From Glandiceps talaboti (lineage: Eukaryota > Hemichordata > Enteropneusta > Spengelidae): a DNA stretch of 11,000 bases. A model generated the notes under the pieces. It saw nothing but the letters and a program-made list of their open reading frames with translations. It did not search any database and was not told the DNA's origin. The stretch lies in contig NC_135556.1 of the NCBI RefSeq assembly GCF_964340395.1, positions 24,139,223-24,150,222 of the forward strand, in the 5' to 3' direction. Both the position numbers and the translations under genes were made by a program. Below, piece by piece: positions 1 to 8,721 of the stretch (positions are counted from its first letter, which is position 1; each line of letters opens with the position of its first letter).

Positions 1-3000
1 TTTAGCATAACATCAATCGTCCTAATGTCAGAGAAGCACTACTTTACACACCAGTTTTATAATGAGAAACAAATATGACCAAGTTAGTGTCAATGTTTAC
101 AACTTACATTATTATCATGTAGACTGACTCTTTGTGTTCATTCCTCCATATGTAAATGTCACCTTCCTACATTACCATATCCAAGGTTCCATTAGGTGTG
201 ACTTTGCAACACTTGATTACACACAGATGTGAGTTGAAAGACAATATGGATGTTCATCCAATTTACTTATTCTAGCTTTATACCGTTAACGCGAGGTGGA
301 GAACATCGCACTTTATAATCTACCATGTTTAGCACAGTCTCAAACCTTCAGTATTAGTCATACTTAACTAACTAATCAGCAAGATTTTTTCCTAGAATTT
401 CGTAATTTATTATTGGATTTTTTCTAAAGGTCGTCGGCTGCCGAATTGAATTGTCCTTTGCACCTATGTTATGTATGAATGGATAAAAAAATGAATTACG
501 TCAAGTGGTGTGTATATATTGGTATCTTGTACCATATGACAATCATTATAAATGAGATGTCTATCACCCCCACAGCTTGTCAACTCGTAATGAAAGTGCA
601 AAGCAAGCTCTCTATTAAGTTACCATGCCAACCATGGTGGTAGTTGTATAGAAGTAACGATATTGGTTATTTCTGTCTATGAAATGTTTTGTTTGAGTTG
701 AAGGCCAGTTTTCTCCCCTTACCACAATGTTCAATCCCTCACGTATCCACTAATTGGCACATTTAGTCAGAATGGTTTGTTATTTCTATAGCATTGATTT
801 GAAAGAACTTCATGTTTAGAAATTTCTTTATGAAGCACTAGCCACTTACTAATAAATAAAAACGAAACTGCTTATATATTCAAACCCAACCCTAGATCAT
901 CATTTACTTGCCTGAAGATTTCGTTTATTTGACTTGATGAAATTGTGTTGTGGTGATAGGGCATAAGCCTAGCAGTAACAACTGAAATTTGTTTGTACAA
1001 TTGCGACTGTTATACCGACGAGCCAACTTCTAGGAATTATCAGAGAAGACACAGCTTTAAAACGCCTCTGAAGATCTGAAGATAATGACATCAAATGTGA
1101 GAACCTTGTTATCACCGTGTATATACTTGTATATGTATAATACATGTACATTGACAAAGGTTACAACGTGGGTATATTGTAATAACCATCGATCATATGT
1201 AGCAAATAAATGTATCAGATTCAATTCCATTTCACCTTAATAGGCACATTCTACATCGTGGATTTCAAACTGACGATGAATAGTCTCCTTGGCAACCCAA
1301 TTCAACTGTTCTATATTTGACCTTAGTGATTTAGTGGATAGAAACTAGCGATACGTTGCGAGTTAATGAAAGGCATGTGTTGATTTTGTTCGTCAGTATG
1401 TCATTTTATTTCCGAATCAATTCATCATTGTTGACACTTACATATCCCCAATCATTGTGATGCACTGCATGTGTCAAAATATTACAAGCGAAGATTTCCC
1501 ACTGGCGATATATAGTATTTTACATAATGTTTTTTTTTTGTTTATTATTTACGTGTCATTACATAATTCAACATTTGAGCGATACAATCAATTTATCTAC
1601 CTACGTTTGTTACAATTACAATGAAATGGATACATCGACCGGTGTCAATTCCAATCAGTGTACGGATGAGATGACCGTCTTTTACTGTATCATATAATGC
1701 ATGGATAACTCGTCGTTGTAGCGAGACATGTTGACTAAATAGAAATAACACATACACACCGGGAATTAGGCAGTATGTTCGCGACGTTAATACAGATTGC
1801 AAAACAGAAACGTACGAATATTTCTTCCCATCTGTCATTATGAGTGACAGCTCCGTATAACAAGTGGTTATTCAGTGACACTAACAACGTATTAAAGAAG
1901 GAGTTTCAGATAGAAAATCTAGAATCTCATTTTCATTTGCATTATGTCCGCCATTCAATCACATCACCGATGCGAAATGTTTTGTTAAATAGTTTATTCA
2001 ATTTGAAACTTTAAACAATTACGTGTGTATATTATGTACTAATATATGATGTACAAATTGTGAATGAATGAATGCAACTCAAAATCCAAACAGCTATTCA
2101 ATGTTACTCTTAAGCTTGCATTTGTCAAAGGTTTGAATGCAATACAGGAACAGACAAACATAAAACTACGTAAAATATGTACAGAAATGAATGAAATCGC
2201 TTTCCAAGAAGACAAGTACAGACCCAGTTCATGCAGTTTATGTACGTCGTAACACGAGACACTGTCTAGAACTGTAATAAATCGACAGTCATCGTTATAC
2301 ACTTTGGTGACCACTGTGCAAGGACAAAACAATCATCTGATATTAGATAAATACAACCATAGACCGTGTTAATATTTTGCTGTTCTGATCAGGTTAAAAC
2401 AGTCCATGTTGAGACTAAGATAATGTCGGTGTACTTCATCGGATTGCAAATCTGTTGTAAAGACATTATGCAACCATGATAAAAGAGACGTGTCCACGAA
2501 GACGACGAACTATACAATTATCTCAAGACACTGATGTAGTACCAGAGTGATATTTGCCATAGCAACGGCTCGTTCATGCCATCTCTGTAGTCGAGCCTAC
2601 AAGGCAAGAATAGTTTTGCTATCTAATAAGGAAGCTGTATGCACTAGTTTATTAACGTTGCATTGTATTCCAATCAATATTAATTCCTTAGATACAACAT
2701 TAATATATTCATAAATGTTAATATAAAGGTACATAGTGAACCATATGAGCCATGACTTCCTGTAGCCCATGGTCGACCATAATCTCCAAAACCAGACCTT
2801 TTTGTTTGCAAAGGACAATATTTTAGGGTAATCTAATACTACAGTGGGCCTGCCTGTCCACTCTCTTGACTATCTCAAACTGCATTGTCGTCTATCTTGC
2901 TATCTTCAGTAGAGAAACTCAATTGCATGATAAATGCAAACCTTTAAATGAACCACATCCTATGAAGGTAGAAAATATACTAGTATTAGATCCATGCAAA

Positions 3001-3180
3001 TACACCCTACAGTTGCGAAGAACTTCTTCAATATACTGTACAAGTTACACCTACACTAGCTGCAACTGGGTCACTTTTTGTCATCGAATCACCAAATATA
3101 CATTCACTAAAACTGAGTCATTTACCTATAAAAATACATTTATTTATATCTGTCAATTAGTGATCAATATTATCTGTAGG

Positions 3181-3229
3181 TGGTGTAGTGGTAAGTTCTA
3201 ATCGTGAGCGAAAGCTCTGTTTTGAATTT
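3181..3229 (+). other. Degenerate tRNA/SINE-head-like segment (tentative)
   Basis: TGGTGTAGTGG at 3181-3191 fits the RNA polymerase III internal A-box consensus (TRGYNNARNGG). About 38 bases from its start, GTTTTGAATTT at 3219-3229 matches the B-box form GGTTCGAATCC at 7 of 11 positions; three of the four mismatches are C-to-T changes. The spacing is somewhat short for a normal tRNA. I could not fold an acceptor stem or anticodon arm, so this is not a functional tRNA gene. It could be a decayed tRNA-derived SINE head, or chance. The same bases include AGTG followed by GTAAGT, which also resembles a splice donor. Confidence 0.15.
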
Positions 3230-3410
3230 GTCACAGGTGTAACTGGAATATCATTTTCCGATCAGACAACCTCAGTATATTCACTCACTGGAAATTGTTA
3301 TATTATACATTTAACCAGTGTCGATATTATCCATAAGCAGTACTTACATGAAACAGGTTGAAATAATGATCGCCGTTGAGGGGGGAGGCCGATTTTTGGA
3401 TGCGGACCCA

Positions 3411-3422
3411 CAAATTAATTTG
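3411..3422. repeat. 12-bp perfect palindrome
   Basis: CAAATTAATTTG is a perfect 12-bp palindrome containing an ATTA/TAAT core of the kind homeodomain proteins bind. In AT-rich DNA such a palindrome can arise by chance, so no function is claimed. It lies just after an unusually G-rich stretch at 3379-3387. Confidence 0.5.
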
Positions 3423-5074
3423 GTTTGACATATCGTGTATAAAGCTACAAAATACGCTTATCCACAAGTGATGCGATACTGTTCACGGTGTACGATATTA
3501 CGAGTAAGTTATTTTACCTAAGTGTTACGATCCAGAAGTGCCATATTTGGAATTTTGACATATTTACCAAAACGAATGTAAACTTTACCTTTGTGCTACT
3601 TACTTACAAACAGGAGCTGACAACAGCGTGATCTACTAATATGTTGATTTATCTACTAATCCTGTATTAATTGCATTTATCTCTAGTGGCTATTAACAAA
3701 TGTCAAATGTTTTGATTAAACAACATAAATTAGTCCTTGTAAACAAGATAAATTGTTGATTATCGAATTCAGATTTATACCCAATTTTCCAATAACTGAT
3801 GAACACTTGTCTTACACGTGGAAAATTTACTGATTGCTGATTTAATTTAAAGATCTTAAATCTGAATCTTAAATATTCGGGTACAAAGTTCACCGTGTCT
3901 TCTAGAACAATTAACCTAGGTGAGAGATCATATATTTAGTGCAAATTATACTTTAGAATAATGACATCACTATGATTTAAAGGTGACAATTAGAACTTAT
4001 ATGTCAGGAACATGGAGAACTAAATTTACTTTAGATTTTGATTTACAACGCAACTGTTGGTGTGCGGTGTCTCTCTCTGCCTGAGTGTAAAAGCGTACTT
4101 GTAAGTGAGGATACATGTGTGGCTAATTCCTAACTGAGACAAGCTCGTTAGATCCTGGTACCCTAGAAAGACAGTTAGAGTGGAGAATCGCTTACATTCT
4201 GCCGATCTACCTACAACTACAATACTTAAGACACCGAAACTTAATATTAGGCAATCCCCAAAACGTGACACTAAAACATTTTCAAGGAAACGTTCCACTT
4301 GCAGCTAAGCTAATAGCTATAAGTTTAAATTACATTGTTGTTTTCGAGGCAGTGGTTATCAATTATTTTGATGGGAAGTATAAAGTAGGTGTGAGAAGAG
4401 AGTTGTTTTACATTCCACTGCACTGCCCACTGCCTGCATTCATCGTTTTGTTAATGTAAAATGTTTTGAATTCCCCATTCAGAATCAAACAAAAGCCGAA
4501 AACTTGTAATTGTAATCACAAACTGTGCACCTGGATGTGTGTCCCATGTCTCTTTCTTACTATTCTTTTCACTTCTCGTCACCATTTGCAATGAGAAAAA
4601 AATCCATTTCATCTGAATGTTATGAAATTCAATTGGGAGTACCTTGAAAACTCTGAAATTGTCAGTGCCTGAGTAATGTTCAGTCACATATTAGACGATA
4701 GACAAGCTCTGTGTTTCACCCTCATCGATCGCATTTCATTGCTATTCAAGTCACGTAGTTGTCAAGTGGAGGATATATGTACGGTCAGCATGGGGTTTGT
4801 GTTGCTTTATACAACGTATTAGTGTAAATAGAACGACTGGATCAAAATGCTGCAGAAGCTTTATTTTTAACCCTGCTATCAGCCCGTAGGTCAATTTTAA
4901 CACGTAAATAAGGTCAACGCATTTATGTAAATGGTTATTTATGAATATTACCTAATCCTAATTTACGATGAAGAATCAATTTCAATGTAATTTTTTTCGG
5001 CATCAAAATACAAAATTGATGTCAACACCGACTAAGGTCGTGTATTTTTAGTTAACAGATAGTTTGTTCTTCTT

Positions 5075-5075
<1 letters not shown>

Positions 5076-5119
<44 letters not shown>

Positions 5120-5192
5120 GGTGGTGGTGGTGGTGGTGGTGGTGGTGATGGTGATGGTGGTGGTGGTGATGGTGGTGGTGGTTGTTGTTGGT
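5076..5192. repeat. Compound trinucleotide microsatellite (TTG)10-(GGT)n-(GTT)3
   Basis: Ten TTG units at 5076-5105 are followed by about 25 GGT-type triplets at 5106-5180 and three GTT triplets at 5181-5189. Three triplets are GAT instead of GGT, with the A at 5148, 5154 and 5169. Transitions between adjoining motifs need only one base change, as expected for slippage-grown arrays. The plus strand is G-rich with regularly spaced GG pairs and could form two-tetrad G-quadruplexes. On the minus strand one frame reads Asn3-His25-Gln10 before a stop at 5073-5075. I regard this as a by-product of the repeat rather than a real protein end. Confidence 0.97.
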
Positions 5193-5288
5193 GTTAAGCA
5201 CGTATGAACATATTGCGAGAGCTAACCTTATTTTCCATACATAATTATATGAGATATGGATAGCGCATAAAATACACATAAATATTAC

Positions 5289-5398
5289 CTCGTGTTCACA
5301 CCTCATTTCTCTTATCTCACTTAACAGTTCACGTATTTTCAATACAACGCTATCTGTCATTTCAGTGAACTCTATTCGCCAACAAGCAATAAGACGGG
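5289..5398 (-). CDS. Speculative internal exon on the minus strand
   Basis: Reading the minus strand, an AG at 5400-5399 (preceded by ATATTCTT) is followed by 110 bases of open frame. These end in GAG, directly before GTAATA at 5288-5283, a reasonable splice donor. The enclosed peptide has a charged, heptad-like stretch (LKIRELLSEIREMRCEHE) that could form an amphipathic helix. It matches no family I recognise. The open frame continues in both directions, from 5423 to a stop at 5073, passing through the His/Gln-coding microsatellite. The polypyrimidine tract before the AG is poor and no partner exon is evident. A chance open frame is the more likely explanation. Confidence 0.1.
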
Positions 5399-5592
5399 CT
5401 AAGAATATCATATTGTTGTACATGTTATCATTACTAATAGAGTCAATTTAAAACAGAAAGTCAAGGTTTTATTATTTCAAACCTTAACACTGCATTAGGC
5501 TAAAGATAAGCTTGCTTTGGGAAAATCACGGTTGTACGTGGTTTGCATGTTCATCTAGCCCATTAGATAAGGTTCAAATGAAGTAACCAGTG

Positions 5593-5610
5593 ACCTTTAC
5601 GCATAAAGGT
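5593..5610. repeat. Short inverted repeat (7-bp arms, 4-base loop)
   Basis: ACCTTTA at 5593-5599 is the exact reverse complement of TAAAGGT at 5604-5610, separated by CGCA. The compact hairpin has no following T-run and no adjacent gene. It is recorded as structure only. Confidence 0.55.
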
Positions 5611-5790
5611 AATACATCCTTTCTGCTTTAAGTGTTGCTTTTTCTCATGTCATTCCCGTATATTGTATGTTTAAACAAATGATTAACCCATGCTAGGTAC
5701 AAACCCTTGCCAAATAAATAACCGGACAACACGAAAGTACACTACAAATTATGAGACAATATTTACCCGTTGTGTCAAATGCACCATAGG

Positions 5791-5804
5791 CTGCAGTACT
5801 GCAG
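5791..5804. repeat. 14-bp perfect palindrome with two PstI-type halves
   Basis: CTGCAGTACTGCAG is a perfect 14-bp palindrome. It consists of two CTGCAG hexamers, themselves palindromic, around a central TA, so it is both a direct and an inverted repeat. It has relatively high GC for this window. It could be a dimeric protein-binding site or chance. Confidence 0.6.
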
Positions 5805-6178
5805 TGACTGACGATATCCCAAATACTCTGAAATCCGTTGACCTATCTCGAAAATTGACATTAAACGCATGACAAAGCACAAGTCTGCCGATTTGAACTG
5901 CCTGCTGACAGCCTTAATCTCCCTAAATACATCAATGATCTACATTGTTAAGCTGACTGGAATAATATTCCATAATATATCAGGATGTGCAGGAATACTG
6001 AAAAGCCTCTTTAAGAATCGAAAAGAAATTGAATTGGCGACGAGATGATTAGACGGGTTCTGAAGACATATACAAGTACATTTACTATGGTTCTTGTTTA
6101 AAGCAGTCAATGAGACCTACATAGAAATCTAACATAATTGGAGGGAATGGACAACACTGACCATATGTAAGTTTCCTT

Positions 6179-6204
6179 CATTTCATATAATATGTCATGA
6201 AATG
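6179..6204. repeat. Inverted repeat (8-bp arms, 10-base loop)
   Basis: CATTTCAT at 6179-6186 pairs perfectly with ATGAAATG at 6197-6204 across a 10-base loop. No surrounding tRNA, microRNA or transposon end is recognisable. Confidence 0.5.
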
Positions 6205-7650
6205 GGACGAAATCATTTTACATAATACGTACTTATGCACTTCATTGGGCTTGAAATTAAAAGAAAAATGAAAAATGATAATCTATAAATTGTAAATAGT
6301 CTATGTGAAGTATTAACTATATTCAATTAAATAATGTAAATATATTGTAAGTACTACAGTTTTGTTTCTTAAGCCCTGAAACTTCAATAATCCGTGACAA
6401 ATTGCGTCCAGCCTTCTACAACTCAACTCAGTGTTCTTCTTGATTGACAATGAACACCGTGAATTCTTGAAATGTGGATTTTGACGATCTATATTACTAA
6501 ATGTGATATGATAAATGAGGTAATCATGTGACTAGATTAATGGCAGGCATGCATCTACATTAAAACACTCTGTACAACAAATACAGTTGAATTGTTTTTT
6601 AATCAAGTGTACAGAATAGAAAGTCATAGTGTTTTACCCCAGGCATACACCAAGGTTTTTATGGCGACTGTAAAGTTACAGAGAAGACAGAACTGTTCCG
6701 TATCGTGTATACTCATTCATGCGGTTTAGTGTCTACCGCCATTTAGTGATTTACTACACCCACTCGGCTGTAGGTGTTGATACATTCATTTCTCATAACA
6801 TTCTCCTCCTTTGCTCTCGACTAGTTAAAAGGTTTAAATATTCAGTTTTCATTTATAGGCCAACTATATTGTTGTAGTGGGAGGTTTGTTGAACGGTTCC
6901 TATCACTTCAATCGGTCCTTATCAGACTGGAAGGAAAGTAGGCAAAGGGACGACTTTTCTCAACAATTTAGGAATAATATGTGACCGTTAAACTTACATT
7001 GACTTGATTTTAATGATTTATAATGTAACCCAACACTTCTCGACACAATTTAATTATTCAAATAAGAGTAGTGTTTGATGATTTATTCAATTCCACAACG
7101 TACTATTAAGCCCTACCATAAGTCATGTTTTGACGCCAAAGCCGTCAATTTACACGCTGTATTATTTATATAGTGTTGAGTTTATTAAGACGACGACCAG
7201 ATTAGTCTATTTCATTCCTTTGTTTCTATCGTTGACTATGTGAGATAACCATATAATGGAATATTACACCTAACATTTAGAAAGCATCCCACAAGTATCA
7301 TTTATCATCTATATTTAATAATAATGTTACACGATATCTCCCAAAAAGATATCCATGTATAATTTGTCATTAATGAAATGTCACTCTGACCATTAACACA
7401 TTGGCAATCATTATAGTTTTTCAACGAAAACAATTATCCTTAAATTAACTTCTGGAAAGGGGTTGAAAAACGATCTCATTACGTGCATTATATGTGAGAA
7501 AAGGATGACATGATCTTTTTGTTACTTTAATTTATGACGCAAGCTAAAACACACTTATGAAAGGAGGCGATTAGTCAAATCAACGGAACAACTCTGAATA
7601 CATCGATATGTTAATCGCAAGAGGGGAAATATAGAATGCTGTGTTTGTGT

Positions 7651-7952
7651 CAATTACAAGATGAAAGATAGAATAATATTGTACTTATTTCAATTACAAG
7701 GGGAATGATAAAATGTTGTAGTTATGTCAATTACAAGGGAATTATAAAATGTTGTAGTTATGTCAATTACAAGGGGAATTATAAAATGTTGTAGTTATGT
7801 CAATTACAAGGGGATCATAAAATGTTGTAGTTATGTCAATTACATACAAGGCGAAATATAAAATGTAGTTATGTCAATTACATACAAGGGGAATCTTGAA
7901 ATGTTGTAGTTATGTCAATTACGAGGGGAATGGTGCAATGTTGTAGTTATGT
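7651..7952. repeat. Irregular monomeric part of the 37-bp minisatellite
   Basis: Eight units start at 7651, 7691, 7728, 7764, 7801, 7837, 7875 and 7916, with spacings of 40, 37, 36, 37, 36, 38, 41 and 37. They are A-like, and most carry ATAAAATGTTGTAG in place of ATGCAATGTTGTAG. Two adjacent units (7837 and 7875) share a four-base insertion giving CAATTACATACAAGG, which points to duplication of one variant unit. No B-type unit occurs here. This portion looks older or less homogenised than the rest of the array. Confidence 0.9.
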
Positions 7953-8689
7953 CAATTACAAAGGAAATGATGGAGTGATATGGTTGTCAATTACGAGGAG
8001 AATGATGCAATGTTGTAGTTATGTCAATTACAAAGGAAATGATGGAGTGATATGGTTATGTCAATTACGAGGAGAATGATGCAATGTTGTAGTTATGTCA
8101 ATTACAAAGGAAATGATGGAGTGATATGGTTATGTCAATTACGAGGGGAATGATGCAATGTTGTAGTTATGTCAATTACAAAGGAAATGATGGAGTGATA
8201 TGGTTATGTCAATTACGAGGGGAATGATGCAATGTTGTAGTTATGTCAATTACAAAGGAAATGATGGAGTGATATGGTTATGTCAATTACAAGGGGAATG
8301 ATGCAATGTTGTAGTTATGTCAATTACAAAGGAAATGATGGAGTGATATGGTTATGTAAATTACAAGGGGAATGATGCAATGTTGTAGTTATGTCAATTA
8401 CAAGGGAATGATGCAATTTTGTAGTTATGTCAATTACAAAGGAAATGATGGAGTGATATGGTTATGTCAATTACAAGGGGAATGATGCAATGATGTAGTT
8501 ATGTCAATTACAAAGGAAATGATGGAGTGTTATGGTTATGTCAATTACAAGGGGAATGATGCAATGATGTAGTTATGTCAATTACAAAGGAAATGATGGA
8601 GTGATATGGTTATGTCAATTACGAGGGGAATGATGCAATGTTGTAGTTATGTCAATTACAAAGGAAATGATGGAGTGATATGGTTATGT
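7953..8689. repeat. 74-bp higher-order (A-B dimer) part of the minisatellite
   Basis: B units start at 7953, 8025, 8099, 8173, 8247, 8321, 8431, 8505, 8579 and 8653. A units start at 7988, 8062, 8136, 8210, 8284, 8358, 8395, 8468, 8542 and 8616. The types alternate strictly, making a 74-bp dimer, except at 8358-8430 where two A units are adjacent. The B unit at 7953 lacks two bases near its end, and the A unit at 8395 lacks one base. Copies are far more alike here than in the monomeric section, as expected if dimers were amplified as blocks. Confidence 0.95.
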
Positions 8690-8721
8690 CAATTACGAGG
8701 GGAATGCTGGAGTGGTTACAC
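8690..8721. repeat. Hybrid terminal unit at the right edge of the minisatellite
   Basis: The last unit starts as type A (CAATTACGAGGGGAATG) but continues as type B (CTGGAGTGGTTA), missing the ATAT of normal B units, and then decays into unique sequence. This suggests a recombinant or deleted unit at the array boundary. Confidence 0.75.

Larger units (their letters stand above)
1..5075. other. AT-rich non-coding DNA, no supportable gene
   Basis: I find no convincing gene in this stretch. The open frames are short (at most 111 codons), lie on both strands, and encode peptides with no recognisable domain, signal peptide or catalytic motif. Small items seen are a T10 run at 1530-1539 and two octamer-like words, ATTTGCAT at 1935-1942 and ATGCAAAT at 2994-3001. 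A 10-bp direct repeat, ATCTACTAAT, occurs at 3632-3641 and 3651-3660. The absence of long frames together with the AT-rich composition suggests intergenic or intronic sequence. Short exons of a spliced gene cannot be excluded by eye. Confidence 0.7.
5193..7611. other. Unique AT-rich non-coding DNA between microsatellite and minisatellite
   Basis: Apart from the speculative exon at 5289-5398 and a few short inverted repeats listed separately, I see no gene, RNA or mobile element here. The only open frame of note (5690-5872, plus strand, 60 codons) has no recognisable motif and no supporting splice signals that I can see. The last bases before 7612 grade into a diverged copy of the following minisatellite. 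Confidence 0.65.
7612..8721. repeat. 37-bp minisatellite with about 30 copies and A/B dimer structure
   Basis: The word CAATTAC (AAATTAC once) recurs at 7651, 7691, 7728, 7764, 7801, 7837, 7875, 7916, 7953, 7988, 8025, 8062 and then mostly every 37 bases to 8690, giving 29 marked units. A diverged copy precedes them from about 7612. Every unit ends in a close variant of GGTTATGT or AGTTATGT and begins CAATTACRA. The middle of the unit differs between types: type A has GGGGAATGATGCAATGTTGT, and type B has AGGAAATGATGGAGTGATAT. A period of 37 is not a multiple of three and stops occur in all frames, so the array is not coding. The repeats are contiguous with no unique spacers, so it is not a CRISPR array. 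Confidence 0.98.

Noticed and set aside
635-651. TGGTGGTAGTTGTATAG resembles the let-7 microRNA
   Set aside because: It lacks three bases from the middle of the let-7 sequence, which is almost invariant in bilaterian animals. The nearby ACCATG/CATGGT inverted repeat is far too short for a precursor hairpin.
1593-1838. Minus-strand 81-codon frame, and similar short frames at 969-1157, 2597-2818, 3693-3893, 4026-4298, 4451-4687, 5690-5872 and 9480-9677
   Set aside because: None shows a domain, conserved motif, start context or splice signals good enough to support a gene. Frames this long are expected by chance in 11 kb on six frames.
2064-2252. Plus-strand 62-codon frame with a Lys/Glu-rich helix-like segment
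   Set aside because: A longer open frame overlaps it on the opposite strand, and neither shows a motif, so both are most simply chance frames.
1935-3001. Octamer words ATTTGCAT (1935-1942) and ATGCAAAT (2994-3001) as POU-factor sites
   Set aside because: Eight-base AT-rich words occur by chance in this composition; they are not clustered and no promoter lies nearby.
2866-3201. A 111-codon plus-strand open frame, with CTACAG near 3010 and a strong donor-like GTAAGT at 3191
   Set aside because: The peptide is rich in Thr, Tyr, Cys and Ile in the way random AT-rich DNA gives, has no recognisable domain, and the splice-like words are expected by chance in a window this size.
4305-4384. Possible plus-strand exon between CTTGCAG (ending 4304) and GTAGGT (4385)
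   Set aside because: The splice-like ends are decent, but the 80-base peptide is only a generic hydrophobic stretch with no family resemblance and no partner exon. I do not call it.
7651-8720. Regular short repeats resembling a CRISPR array
   Set aside because: The units are contiguous variants of one another with no unique spacers, there are no cas genes, and the surrounding DNA looks eukaryotic.
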